NCBI GenBank assembly: GCA_022605955.1 | Contig: JAKCOZ010000304.1 | Coordinates: 216,434-280,433, forward strand | From: Rallus limicola | Taxonomy: Eukaryota > Chordata > Aves > Gruiformes > Rallidae | Reading direction: 5' to 3' | Length of the DNA: 64,000 nt | Shown: positions 50,001 through 61,260 of the stretch, piece after piece | Layout: every line of letters starts with the position of its first letter | Numbering within the stretch: the stretch's first letter is position 1 | Program-made: the position numbers and the translations under genes | Notes under the pieces: model-generated | The model's database searches: none | Told to the model about the DNA's origin: nothing | The model's input: the letters and a program-made list of their open reading frames with translations, nothing else

Positions 50001-53000
50001 CCTAACAGGACACACAAGCAGACCCTGTCACTTTGGCTCTCAGCCTTTTCCTTTGCCTGGAAAGAGGGAACATGCCTGGAACCTCCTACGGTGCTTTTCT
50101 CGGCCCTAGCAGACTGCAGTTCAAAACATGCTAAACGTCCAGCAATAACTCCCAAAGTAAAGAAGCTAGGCATGAAAGGCATAGCTTGTCTGAAACCTCC
50201 TAACAGGACACACAAGCAGACCCTGTCACTTTGGCTCTCAGCCTTTTCCTTTGCCTGGAAAGAAGGAACATACCTGCTACCTCCTACAGTGCTTTTCTCG
50301 GCCCTAGCAGACTGCAGTTCAAAACATGCTAAACGTCCAGCAATAACTCCCAAAGTAAAGAAGCTAGGACTGAAAGGCATAGCTTGTCTGAAACCTCCTA
50401 ACAGGACACACAAGCAGACCCTGTCACTTTGGCTCTCAGCCTTTTCCTTTGCCTGGAAAGAGGGAACATGCCTGGAAGCTCCTACGGTGCTTTTCTCGGC
50501 CCTAGCAGACTGCAGTTCAAAACATGCTAAACGTCCAGCAATAACTCCCAAAGTAAAGAAGCTAGGCCTGAAAGGCATAGCTTGTCTGAAACCTCCTAAC
50601 AGGACACACAAGCAGACCCTGTCACTTTGGCTCTCAGCCTTTTCCTTTGCCTGGAAAGAGGGAACATGCCTGGAACCTCCTACGGTGCTTTTCTCGGCCC
50701 TAGCAGACTGCAGTTCAAAACATGCTAAACGTCCAGCAATAACTCCCAAAGTAAAGAAGCTAGGCATGAAAGGCATAGCTTGTCTGAAACCTCCTAACAG
50801 GACACACAAGCAGACCCTGTCACTTTGGCTCTCAGCCTTTTCCTTTGCCTGGAAAGAGGGAACATGCCTGGAACCTCCTACGGTGCTTTTCTCGGCCCTA
50901 GCAGACTGCAGTTCAAAACATGCTAAACGTCCAGCAATAACTCCCAAAGTAAAGAAGCTAGGACTGAAAGGCATAGCTTGTCTGAAACCTCCTAACAGGA
51001 CACACAAGCAGACCCTGTCACTTTGGCTCTCAGCCTTTTCCTTTGCCTGGAAAGAGGGAACATGCCTGGAACCTCCTACGGTGCTTTTCTCGGCCCTAGC
51101 AGACTGCAGTTCAAAACATGCTAAACGTCCAGCAATAACTCCCAAAGTAAAGAAGCTAGGACTGAAAGGCATAGCTTGTCTGAAACCTCCTAACAGGACA
51201 CACAAGCAGACCCTGTCACTTTGGCTCTCAGCCTTTTCCTTTGCCTGGAAAGAGGGAACATGCCTGGAACCTCCTACGGTGCTTTTCTCGGCCCTAGCAG
51301 ACTGCAGTTCAAAACATGCTAAACGTCCAGCAATAACTCCCAAAGTAAAGAAGCTAGGCATGAAAGGCATAGCTTGTCTGAAACCTCCTAACAGGACACA
51401 CAAGCAGACCCTGTCACTTTGGCTCTCAGCCTTTTCCTTTGCCTGGAAAGAGGGAACATGCCTGGAAGCTCCTACGGTGCTTTTCTCGGCCCTAGCAGAC
51501 TGCAGTTCAAAACATGCTAAACGTCCAGCAATAACTCCCAAAGTAAAGAAGCTAGGCATGAAAGGCATAGCTTGTCTGAAACCTCCTAACAGGACACACA
51601 AGCAGACCCTGTCACTTTGGCTCTCAGCCTTTTCCTTTGCCTGGAAAGAGGGAACATGCCTGGAACCTCCTACGGTGCTTTTCTCGGCCCTAGCAGACTG
51701 CAGTTCAAAACTTGCTAAACGTCCAGCAATAACTCCCAAAGTAAAGAAGCTAGGCATGAAAGGCATAGCTTGGCTGAAACCTCCTAACAGGACACACAAG
51801 CAGACCCTGTCACTTTGGCTCTCAGCCTTTTCCTTTGCATGGAAAGAGGGAACATGCCTGGAAGCTCCTACGGTGCTTTTCTCGGCCCTAGCAGACTGCA
51901 GTTCAAAACATGCTAAACGTCCAGCAATAACTCCCAAAGTAAAGAAACTAGGACTGAAAGGCATAGCTTGTCTGAAACCTCCTAACAGGACACACAAGCA
52001 GACCCTGTCACTTTGGCTCTCAGCCTTTTCCTTTGCCTGGAAAGAGGGAACATGCCTGGAAGCTCCTACGGTGCTTTTCTCGGCCCTAGCAGACTGCAGT
52101 TCAAAACATGCTAAACGTCCAGCAATAACTCCCAAAGTAAAGAAGCTAGGACTGAAAGGCATAGCTTGTCTGAAACCTCCTAACAGGACACACAAGCAGA
52201 CCCTGTCACTTTGGCTCTCAGCCTTTTCCTTTGCCTGGAAAGAGGGAACATGCCTGGAACCTCCTACGGTGCTTTTCTCGGCCCTAGCAGACTGCAGTTC
52301 AAAACATGCTAAACGTCCAGCAATAACTCCCAAAGTAAAGAAGCTAGGACTGAAAGGCATAGCTTGTCTGAAACCTCCTAACAGGACACACAAGCAGACC
52401 CTGTCACTTTGGCTCTCAGCCTTTTCCTTTGCCTGGAAAGAGGGAACATGTCTGGAACCTCCTACGGTGCTTTTCTCGGCCCTAGCAGACTGCAGTTCAA
52501 AACATGCTAAACGTCCAGCAATAACTCCCAAAGTAAAGAAGCTAGGACTGAAAGGCATAGCTTGTCTGAAACCTCCTAACAGGACACACAAGCAGACCCT
52601 GTCACTTTGGCTCTCAGCCTTTTCCTTTGCCTGGAAAGAAGGAACATGCCTGCTACCTCCTACAGTGCTTTTCTCGGCCCTAGCAGACTGCAGTTCAAAA
52701 CATGCTAAACGTCCAGCAATAACTCCCAAAGTAAAGAAGCTAGGCATGAAAGGCATAGCTTGTCTGAAACCTCCTAACAGGACACACAAGCAGACCCTGT
52801 CACTTTGGCTCTCAGCCTTTTCCTTTGCCTGGAAAGAGGGAACATGCCTGGAACCTCCTACGGTGCTTTTCTCGGCCCTAGCAGACTGCAGTTCAAAACA
52901 TGCTAAACGTCCAGCAATAACTCCCAAAGTAAAGAAGCTAGGCATGAAAGGCATAGCTTGTCTGAAACCTCCTAACAGGACACACAAGCAGACCCTGTCA

Positions 53001-53339
53001 CTTTGGCTCTCAGCCTTTTCCTTTGCCTGGAAAGAGGGAACATGCCTGCTACCTCCTACGGTGCTTTTCTCGGCCCTAGCAGACTGCAGTTCAAAACATG
53101 CTAAACGTCCAGCAATAACTCCCAAAGTAAAGAAGCTAGGACTGAAAGGCATAGCTTGTCTGAAACCTCCTAACAGGACACACAAGCAGACCCTGTCACT
53201 TTGGCTCTCAGCCTTTTCCTTTGCCTGGAAAGAGGGAACATGCCTGCTACCTCCTACGGTGCTTTTCTCGGCCCTAGCAGACTGCAGTTCAAAACATGCT
53301 AAACGTCCAGCAATAACTCCCAAAGTAAAGAAGCTAGGA
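47004..53339 (+). repeat. 24-mer segmental duplication (period 4,752 bp)
   Basis: Eight monomers at 47004-48587 are repeated at 51756-53339. Shared rare variants lie exactly 24 x 198 = 4,752 bases apart: AGAAACTAGG (47191 and 51943), TTTGCATGG in the preceding unit, and two hybrid A/B units with CATGCCTGCTACC (near 47895 and 52647, and near 48293 and 53045). Past this run the copies fall out of register: the next marker, a CCTTATAAC unit, comes at 49405 in one copy and 53563 in the other, which is 21 units, implying loss or gain of three monomers. The second copy has an extra CATGCCTGCT unit near 53243 where the first has a full B unit near 48481. Confidence 0.88.
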
Positions 53340-54131
53340 CTGAAAGGCATAGCTTGTCTGAAACCTCCTAACAGGACACACAAGCAGACCCTGTCACTTT
53401 GGCTCTCAGCCTTTTCCTTTGCCTGGAAAGAGGGAACATGCCTGGAAGCTCCTACGGTGCTTTTCTCGGCCCTAGCAGACTGCAGTTCAAAACATGCTAA
53501 ACGTCCAGCAATAACTCCCAAAGTAAAGAAGCTAGGACTGAAAGGCATAGCTTGTCTGAAACCTTATAACAGGACACACAAGCAGACCCTGTCACTTTGG
53601 CTCTCAGCCTTTTCCTTTGCCTGGAAAGAGGGAACATGCCTGGAAGCTCCTACGGTGCTTTTCTCGGCCCTAGCAGACTGCAGTTCAAAACATGCTAAAC
53701 GTCCAGCAATAACTCCCAAAGTAAAGAAGCTAGGCATGAAAGGCATAGCTTGTCTGAAACCTCCTAACAGGACACACAAGCAGACCCTGTCACTTTGGCT
53801 CTCAGCCTTTTCCTTTGCCTGGAAAGAGGGAACATGCCTGGAACCTCCTACGGTGCTTTTCTCGGCCCTAGCAGACTGCAGTTCAAAACATGCTAAACGT
53901 CCAGCAATAACTCCCAAAGTAAAGAAGCTAGGCATGAAAGGCATAGCTTGTCTGAAACCTCCTAACAGGACACACAAGCAGACCCTGTCACTTTGGCTCT
54001 CAGCCTTTTCCTTTGCCTGGAAAGAGGGAACATGCCTGGAACCTCCTACGGTGCTTTTCTCGGCCCTAGCAGACTGCAGTTCAAAACATGCTAAACGTCC
54101 AGCAATAACTCCCAAAGTAAAGAAGCTAGGA

Positions 54132-57100
54132 CTGAAAGGCATAGCTTGTCTGAAACCTCCTAACAGGACACACAAGCAGACCCTGTCACTTTGGCTCTCA
54201 GCCTTTTCCTTTGCCTGGAAAGAGGGAACATGCCTGGAAGCTCCTAGGGTGCTTTTCTCGGCCCTAGCAGACTGCAGTTCAAAACATGCTAAACGTCCAG
54301 CAATAACTCCCAAAGTAAAGAAGCTAGGACTGAAAGGCATAGCTTGTCTGAAACCTTATAACAGGACACACAAGCAGACCCTGTCACTTTGGCTCTCAGC
54401 CTTTTCCTTTGCCTGGAAAGAGGGAACATACCTGCTACCTCCTACGGTGCTTTTCTCGGCCCTAGCAGACTGCAGTTCAAAACATGCTAAACGTCCAGCA
54501 ATAACTCCCAAAGTAAAGAAGCTAGGACTGAAAGGCATAGCTTGTCTGAAACCTCCTAACAGGACACACAAGCAGACCCTGTCACTTTGGCTCTCAGCCT
54601 TTTCCTTTGCCTGGAAAGAGGGAACATGCCTGGAAGCTCCTACGGTGCTTTTCTCGGCCATAGCAGACTGCAGTTCAAAACATGCTAAACGTCCAGCAAT
54701 AACTCCCAAAGTAAAGAAGCTAGGCCTGAAAGGCATAGCTTGTCTGAAACCTCCTAACAGGACACACAAGCAGACCCTGTCACTTTGGCTCTCAGCCTTT
54801 TCCTTTGCCTGGAAAGAGGGAACATGCCTGGAACCTCCTACGGTGCTTTTCTCGGCCCTAGCAGACTGCAGTTCAAAACATGCTAAACGTCCAGCAATAA
54901 CTCCCAAAGTAAAGAAGCTAGGACTGAAAGGCATAGCTTGTCTGAAACCTCCTAACAGGACACACAAGCAGACCCTGTCACTTTGGCTCTCAGCCTTTTC
55001 CTTTGCCTGGAAAGAGGGAACATGCCTGGAACCTCCTACGGTGCTTTTCTCGGCCCTAGCAGACTGCAGTTCAAAACATGCTAAACGTCCAGCAATAACT
55101 CCCAAAGTAAAGAAGCTAGGCATGAAAGGCATAGCTTGTCTGAAACCTCCTAACAGGACACACAAGCAGACCCTGTCACTTTGGCTCTCAGCCTTTTCCT
55201 TTGCCTGGAAAGAAGGAACATACCTGCTACCTCCTACGGTGCTTTTCTCGGCCCTAGCAGACTGCAGTTCAAAACATGCTAAACGTCCAGCAATAACTCC
55301 CAAAGTAAAGAAGCTAGGACTGAAAGGCATAGCTTGTCTGGAACCTCCTAACAGGACACACAAGCAGACCCTGTCACTTTGGCTCTCAGCCTTTTCCTTT
55401 GCCTGGAAAGAGGGAACATGCCTGGAAGCTCCTACGGTGCTTTTCTCGGCCCTAGCAGACTGCAGTTCAAAACATGCTAAACGTCCAGCAATAACTCCCA
55501 AAGTAAAGAAGCTAGGACTGAAAGGCATAGCTTGTCTGAAACCTCCTAACAGGACACACAAGCAGACCCTGTCACTTTGGCTCTCAGCCTTTTCCTTTGC
55601 CTGGAAAGAGGGAACATGCCTGGAACCTCCTACGGTGCTTTTCTCGGCCCTAGCAGACTGCAGTTCAAAACATGCTAAACGTCCAGCAATAACTCCCAAA
55701 GTAAAGAAGCTAGGCATGAAAGGCATAGCTTGTCTGAAACCTCCTAACAGGACACACAAGCAGACCCTGTCACTTTGGCTCTCAGCCTTTTCCTTTGCCT
55801 GGAAAGAGGGAACATGCCTGGAAGCTCCTACGGTGCTTTTCTCGGCCCTAGCAGACTGCAGTTCAAAACATGCTAAACGTCCAGCAATAACTCCCAAAGT
55901 AAAGAAGCTAGGACTGAAAGGCATAGCTTGTCTGAAACCTCCTAACAGGACACACAAGCAGACCCTGTCACTTTGGCTCTCAGCCTTTTCCTTTGCCTGG
56001 AAAGAGGGAACATGCCTGGAAGCTCCTACGGTGCTTTTCTCGGCCCTAGCAGACTGCAGTTCAAAACATGCTAAACGTCCAGCAATAACTCCCAAAGTAA
56101 AGAAGCTAGGCATGAAAGGCATAGCTTGTCTGAAACCTCCTAACAGGACACACAAGCAGACCCTGTCACTTTGGCTCTCAGCCTTTTCCTTTGCCTGGAA
56201 AGAGGGAACATGCCTGGAAGCTCCTACGGTGCTTTTCTCGGCCCCAGCAGACTGCAGTTCAAAACATGCTAAACGTCCAGCAATAACTCCCAAAGTAAAG
56301 AAGCTAGGCATGAAAGGCATAGCTTGTCTGAAACCTCCTAACAGGACACACAAGCAGACCCTGTCACTTTGGCTCTCAGCCTTTTCCTTTGCCTGGAAAG
56401 AGGGAACATGCCTGGAAGCTCCTACTGTGCTTTTCTCGGCCCTAGCAGACTGCAGTTCAAAACATGCTAAACGTCCAGCAATAACTCCCAAAGTAAAGAA
56501 GCTAGGACTGAAAGGCATAGCTTGTCTGAAACCTCCTAACAGGACACACAAGCAGACCCTGTCACTTTGGCTCTCAGCCTTTTCCTTTGCATGGAAAGAG
56601 GGAACATGCCTGGAACCTCCTACGGTGCTTTTCTCGGCCCTAGCAGACTGCAGTTCAAAACATGCTAAACGTCCAGCAATAACTCCCAAAGTAAAGAAGC
56701 TAGGACTGAAAGGCATAGCTTGTCTGAAACCTCCTAACAGGACACACAAGCAGACCCTGTCACTTTGGCTCTCAGCCTTTTCCTTTGCCTGGAAAGAGGG
56801 AACATGCCTGGAACCTCCTACGGTGCTTTTCTCGGCCCTAGCAGACTGCAGTTCAAAACATGCTAAACGTCCAGCAATAACTCCCAAAGTAAAGAAGCTA
56901 GGACTGAAAGGCATAGCTTGTCTGAAACCTCCTAACAGGACACACAAGCAGACCCTGTCACTTTGGCTCTCAGCCTTTTCCTTTGCCTGGAAAGAGGGAA
57001 CATGCCTGGAACCTCCTACGGTGCTTTTCTCGGCCCTAGCAGACTGCAGTTCAAAACATGCTAAACGTCCAGCAATAACTCCCAAAGTAAAGAAGCTAGG

Positions 57101-60100
57101 ACTGAAAGGCATAGCTTGTCTGAAACCTCCTAACAGGACACACAAGCAGACCCTGTCACTTTGGCTCTCAGCCTTTTCCTTTGCCTGGAAAGAGGGAACA
57201 TGCCTGGAACCTCCTACGGTGCTTTTCTCGGCCCTAGCAGACTGCAGTTCAAAACATGCTAAACGTCCAGCAATAACTCCCAAAGTAAAGAAGCTAGGCA
57301 TGAAAGGCATAGCTTGTCTGAAACCTCCTAACAGGACACACAAGCAGACCCTGTCACTTTGGCTCTCAGCCTTTTCCTTTGCCTGGAAAGAGGGAACATG
57401 CCTGGAACCTCCTACGGTGCTTTTCTCGGCCCTAGCAGACTGCAGTTCAAAACATGCTAAACGTCCAGCAATAACTCCCAAAGTAAAGAAGCTAGGACTG
57501 AAAGGCATAGCTTGTCTGAAACCTCCTAACAGGACACACAAGCAGACCCTGTCACTTTGGCTCTCAGCCTTTTCCTTTGCCTGGAAAGAGGGAACATGCC
57601 TGGAAGCTCCTACGGTGCTTTTCTCGGCCCTAGCAGACTGCAGTTCAAAACATGCTAAACGTCCAGCAATAACTCCCAAAGTAAAGAAGCTAGGACTGAA
57701 AGGCATAGCTTGTCTGAAACCTTATAACAGGACACACAAGCAGACCCTGTCACTTTGGCTCTCAGCCTTTTCCTTTGCCTGGAAAGAGGGAACATGCCTG
57801 GAAGCTCCTACGGTGCTTTTCTCGGCCCTAGCAGACTGCAGTTCAAAACATGCTAAACGTCCAGCAATAACTCCCAAAGTAAAGAAGCTAGGCATGAAAG
57901 GCATAGCTTGTCTGAAACCTCCTAACAGGACACACAAGCAGACCCTGTCACTTTGGCTCTCAGCCTTTTCCTTTGCCTGGAAAGAGGGAACATGCCTGGA
58001 AGCTCCTACGGTGCTTTTCTCGGCCCTAGCAGACTGCAGTTCAAAACATGCTAAACGTCCAGCAATAACTCCCAAAGTAAAGAAGCTAGGCATGAAAGGC
58101 ATAGCTTGTCTGAAACCTCCTAACAGGACACACAAGCAGACCCTGTCACTTTGGCTCTCAGCCTTTTCCTTTGCCTGGAAAGAGGGAACATGCCTGGAAC
58201 CTCCTACGGTGCTTTTCTCGGCCGTAGCAGACTGCAGTTCAAAACATGCTAAACGTCCAGCAATAACTCCCAAAGTAAAGAAGCTAGGACTGAAAGGCAT
58301 AGCTTGTCTGAAACCTCCTAACAGGACACACAAGCAGACCCTGTCACTTTGGCTCTCAGCCTTTTCCTTTGCCTGGAAAGAGGGAACATGCCTGGAAGCT
58401 CCTACGGTGCTTTTCTCGGCCCTAGCAGACTGCAGTTCAAAACATGCTAAACGTCCAGCAATAACTCCCAAAGTAAAGAAGCTAGGACTGAAAGGCATAG
58501 CTTGTCTGAAACCTTATAACAGGACACACAAGCAGACCCTGTCACTTTGGCTCTCAGCCTTTTCCTTTGCCTGGAAAGAGGGAACATGCCTGGAAGCTCC
58601 TACGGTGCTTTTCTCGGCCCTAGCAGACTGCAGTTCAAAACATGCTAAACGTCCAGCAATAACTCCCAAAGTAAAGAAGCTAGGCATGAAAGGCATAGCT
58701 TGTCTGAAACCTCCTAACAGGACACACAAGCAGACCCTGTCACTTTGGCTCTCAGCCTTTTCCTTTGCCTGGAAAGAGGGAACATGCCTGGAAGCTCCTA
58801 CGGTGCTTTTCTCGGCCCTAGCAGACTGCAGTTCAAAACATGCTAAACGTCCAGCAATAACTCCCAAAGTAAAGAAGCTAGGCATGAAAGGCATAGCTTG
58901 TCTGAAACCTCCTAACAGGACACACAAGCAGACCCTGTCACTTTGGCTCTCAGCCTTTTCCTTTGCCTGGAAAGAGGGAACATGCCTGGAACCTCCTACG
59001 GTGCTTTTCTCGGCCCTAGCAGACTGCAGTTCAAAACATGCTAAACGTCCAGCAATAACTCCCAAAGTAAAGAAGCTAGGACTGAAAGGCATAGCTTGTC
59101 TGAAACCTCCTAACAGGACACACAAGCAGACCCTGTCACTTTGGCTCTCAGCCTTTTCCTTTGCCTGGTAAGAGGGAACATGCCTGGAACCTCCTACGGT
59201 GCTTTTCTCGGCCCTAGCAGACTGCAGTTCAAAACATGCTAAACGTCCAGCAATAACTCCCAAAGTAAAGAAGCTAGGACTGAAAGGCATAGCTTGTCTG
59301 AAACCTCCTAACAGGACACACAAGCAGACCCTGTCACTTTGGCTCTCAGCCTTTTCCTTTGCCTGGAAAGAGGGAACATGCCTGGAAGCTCCTAGGGTGC
59401 TTTTCTCGGCCCTAGCAGACTGCAGTTCAAAACATGCTAAACGTCCAGCAATAACTCCCAAAGTAAAGAAGCTAGGACTGAAAGGCATAGCTTGTCTGAA
59501 ACCTTATAACAGGACACACAAGCAGACCCTGTCACTTTGGCTCTCAGCCTTTTCCTTTGCCTGGAAAGAGGGAACATACCTGCTACCTCCTACGGTGCTT
59601 TTCTCGGCCCTAGCAGACTGCAGTTCAAAACATGCTAAACGTCCAGCAATAACTCCCAAAGTAAAGAAGCTAGGACTGAAAGGCATAGCTTGTCTGAAAC
59701 CTCCTAACAGGACACACAAGCAGACCCTGTCACTTTGGCTCTCAGCCTTTTCCTTTGCCTGGAAAGAGGGAACATGCCTGGAAGCTCCTACGGTGCTTTT
59801 CTCGGCCATAGCAGACTGCAGTTCAAAACATGCTAAACGTCCAGCAATAACTCCCAAAGTAAAGAAGCTAGGCCTGAAAGGCATAGCTTGTCTGAAACCT
59901 CCTAACAGGACACACAAGCAGACCCTGTCACTTTGGCTCTCAGCCTTTTCCTTTGCCTGGAAAGAGGGAACATGCCTGGAACCTCCTACGGTGCTTTTCT
60001 CGGCCCTAGCAGACTGCAGTTCAAAACATGCTAAACGTCCAGCAATAACTCCCAAAGTAAAGAAGCTAGGACTGAAAGGCATAGCTTGTCTGAAACCTCC

Positions 60101-61260
60101 TAACAGGACACACAAGCAGACCCTGTCACTTTGGCTCTCAGCCTTTTCCTTTGCCTGGAAAGAGGGAACATGCCTGGAAGCTCCTACGGTGCTTTTCTCG
60201 GCCCTAGCAGACTGCAGTTCAAAACATGCTAAACGTCCAGCAATAACTCCCAAAGTAAAGAAGCTAGGCATGAAAGGCATAGCTTGTCTGAAACCTCCTA
60301 ACAGGACACACAAGCAGACCCTGTCACTTTGGCTCTCAGCCTTTTCCTTTGCCTGGAAAGAAGGAACATACCTGCTACCTCCTACGGTGCTTTTCTCGGC
60401 CCTAGCAGACTGCAGTTCAAAACATGCTAAACGTCCAGCAATAACTCCCAAAGTAAAGAAGCTAGGACTGAAAGGCATAGCTTGTCTGGAACCTCCTAAC
60501 AGGACACACAAGCAGACCCTGTCACTTTGGCTCTCAGCCTTTTCCTTTGCCTGGAAAGAGGGAACATGCCTGGAAGCTCCTACGGTGCTTTTCTCGGCCC
60601 TAGCAGACTGCAGTTCAAAAACATGCTAAACGTCCAGCAATAACTCCCAAAGTAAAGAAGCTAGGACTGAAAGGCATAGCTTGTCTGAAACCTCCTAACA
60701 GGACACACAAGCAGACCCTGTCACTTTGGCTCTCAGCCTTTTCCTTTGCCTGGAAAGAGGGAACATGCCTGGAACCTCCTACGGTGCTTTTCTCGGCCCT
60801 AGCAGACTGCAGTTCAAAACATGCTAAACGTCCAGCAATAACTCCCAAAGTAAAGAAGCTAGGCATGAAAGGCATAGCTTGTCTGAAACCTCCTAACAGG
60901 ACACACAAGCAGACCCTGTCACTTTGGCTCTCAGCCTTTTCCTTTGCCTGGAAAGAGGGAACATGCCTGGAAGCTCCTACGGTGCTTTTCTCGGCCCTAG
61001 CAGACTGCAGTTCAAAACATGCTAAACGTCCAGCAATAACTCCCAAAGTAAAGAAGCTAGGACTGAAAGGCATAGCTTGTCTGGAACCTCCTAACAGGAC
61101 ACACAAGCAGACCCTGTCACTTTGGCTCTCAGCCTTTTCCTTTGCCTGGAAAGAGGGAACATGCCTGGAAGCTCCTACGGTGCTTTTCTCGGCCCTAGCA
61201 GACTGCAGTTCAAAACATGCTAAACGTCCAGCAATAACTCCCAAAGTAAAGAAGCTAGGC
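54132..61260 (+). repeat. 26-mer segmental duplication (period 5,148 bp)
   Basis: About ten monomers at 54132-56111 recur at 59280-61260. Shared variants lie 26 x 198 = 5,148 bases apart: CCTAGGGTG (54243 and 59391), a CCTTATAAC unit with a hybrid CATACCTGCTACC...CGG end (54355 and 59503), CGGCCATAGC (near 54656 and 59804), and CTGGAACCTCCTAAC (near 55339 and 60487). CCTAGG is an AvrII site found at this position only in these two units. Between the copies are two 4-unit blocks (57498-58289 and 58290-59081), each containing a CCTTATAAC unit (57721 and 58513, 792 apart). Confidence 0.87.

Noticed and set aside
54243..54251. Telomeric repeat fragment (CCTAGGGTG, CCTAAGGTG)
   Set aside because: Single-base variants of the normal CCTACGGTG; no tandem TTAGGG or CCCTAA run occurs.
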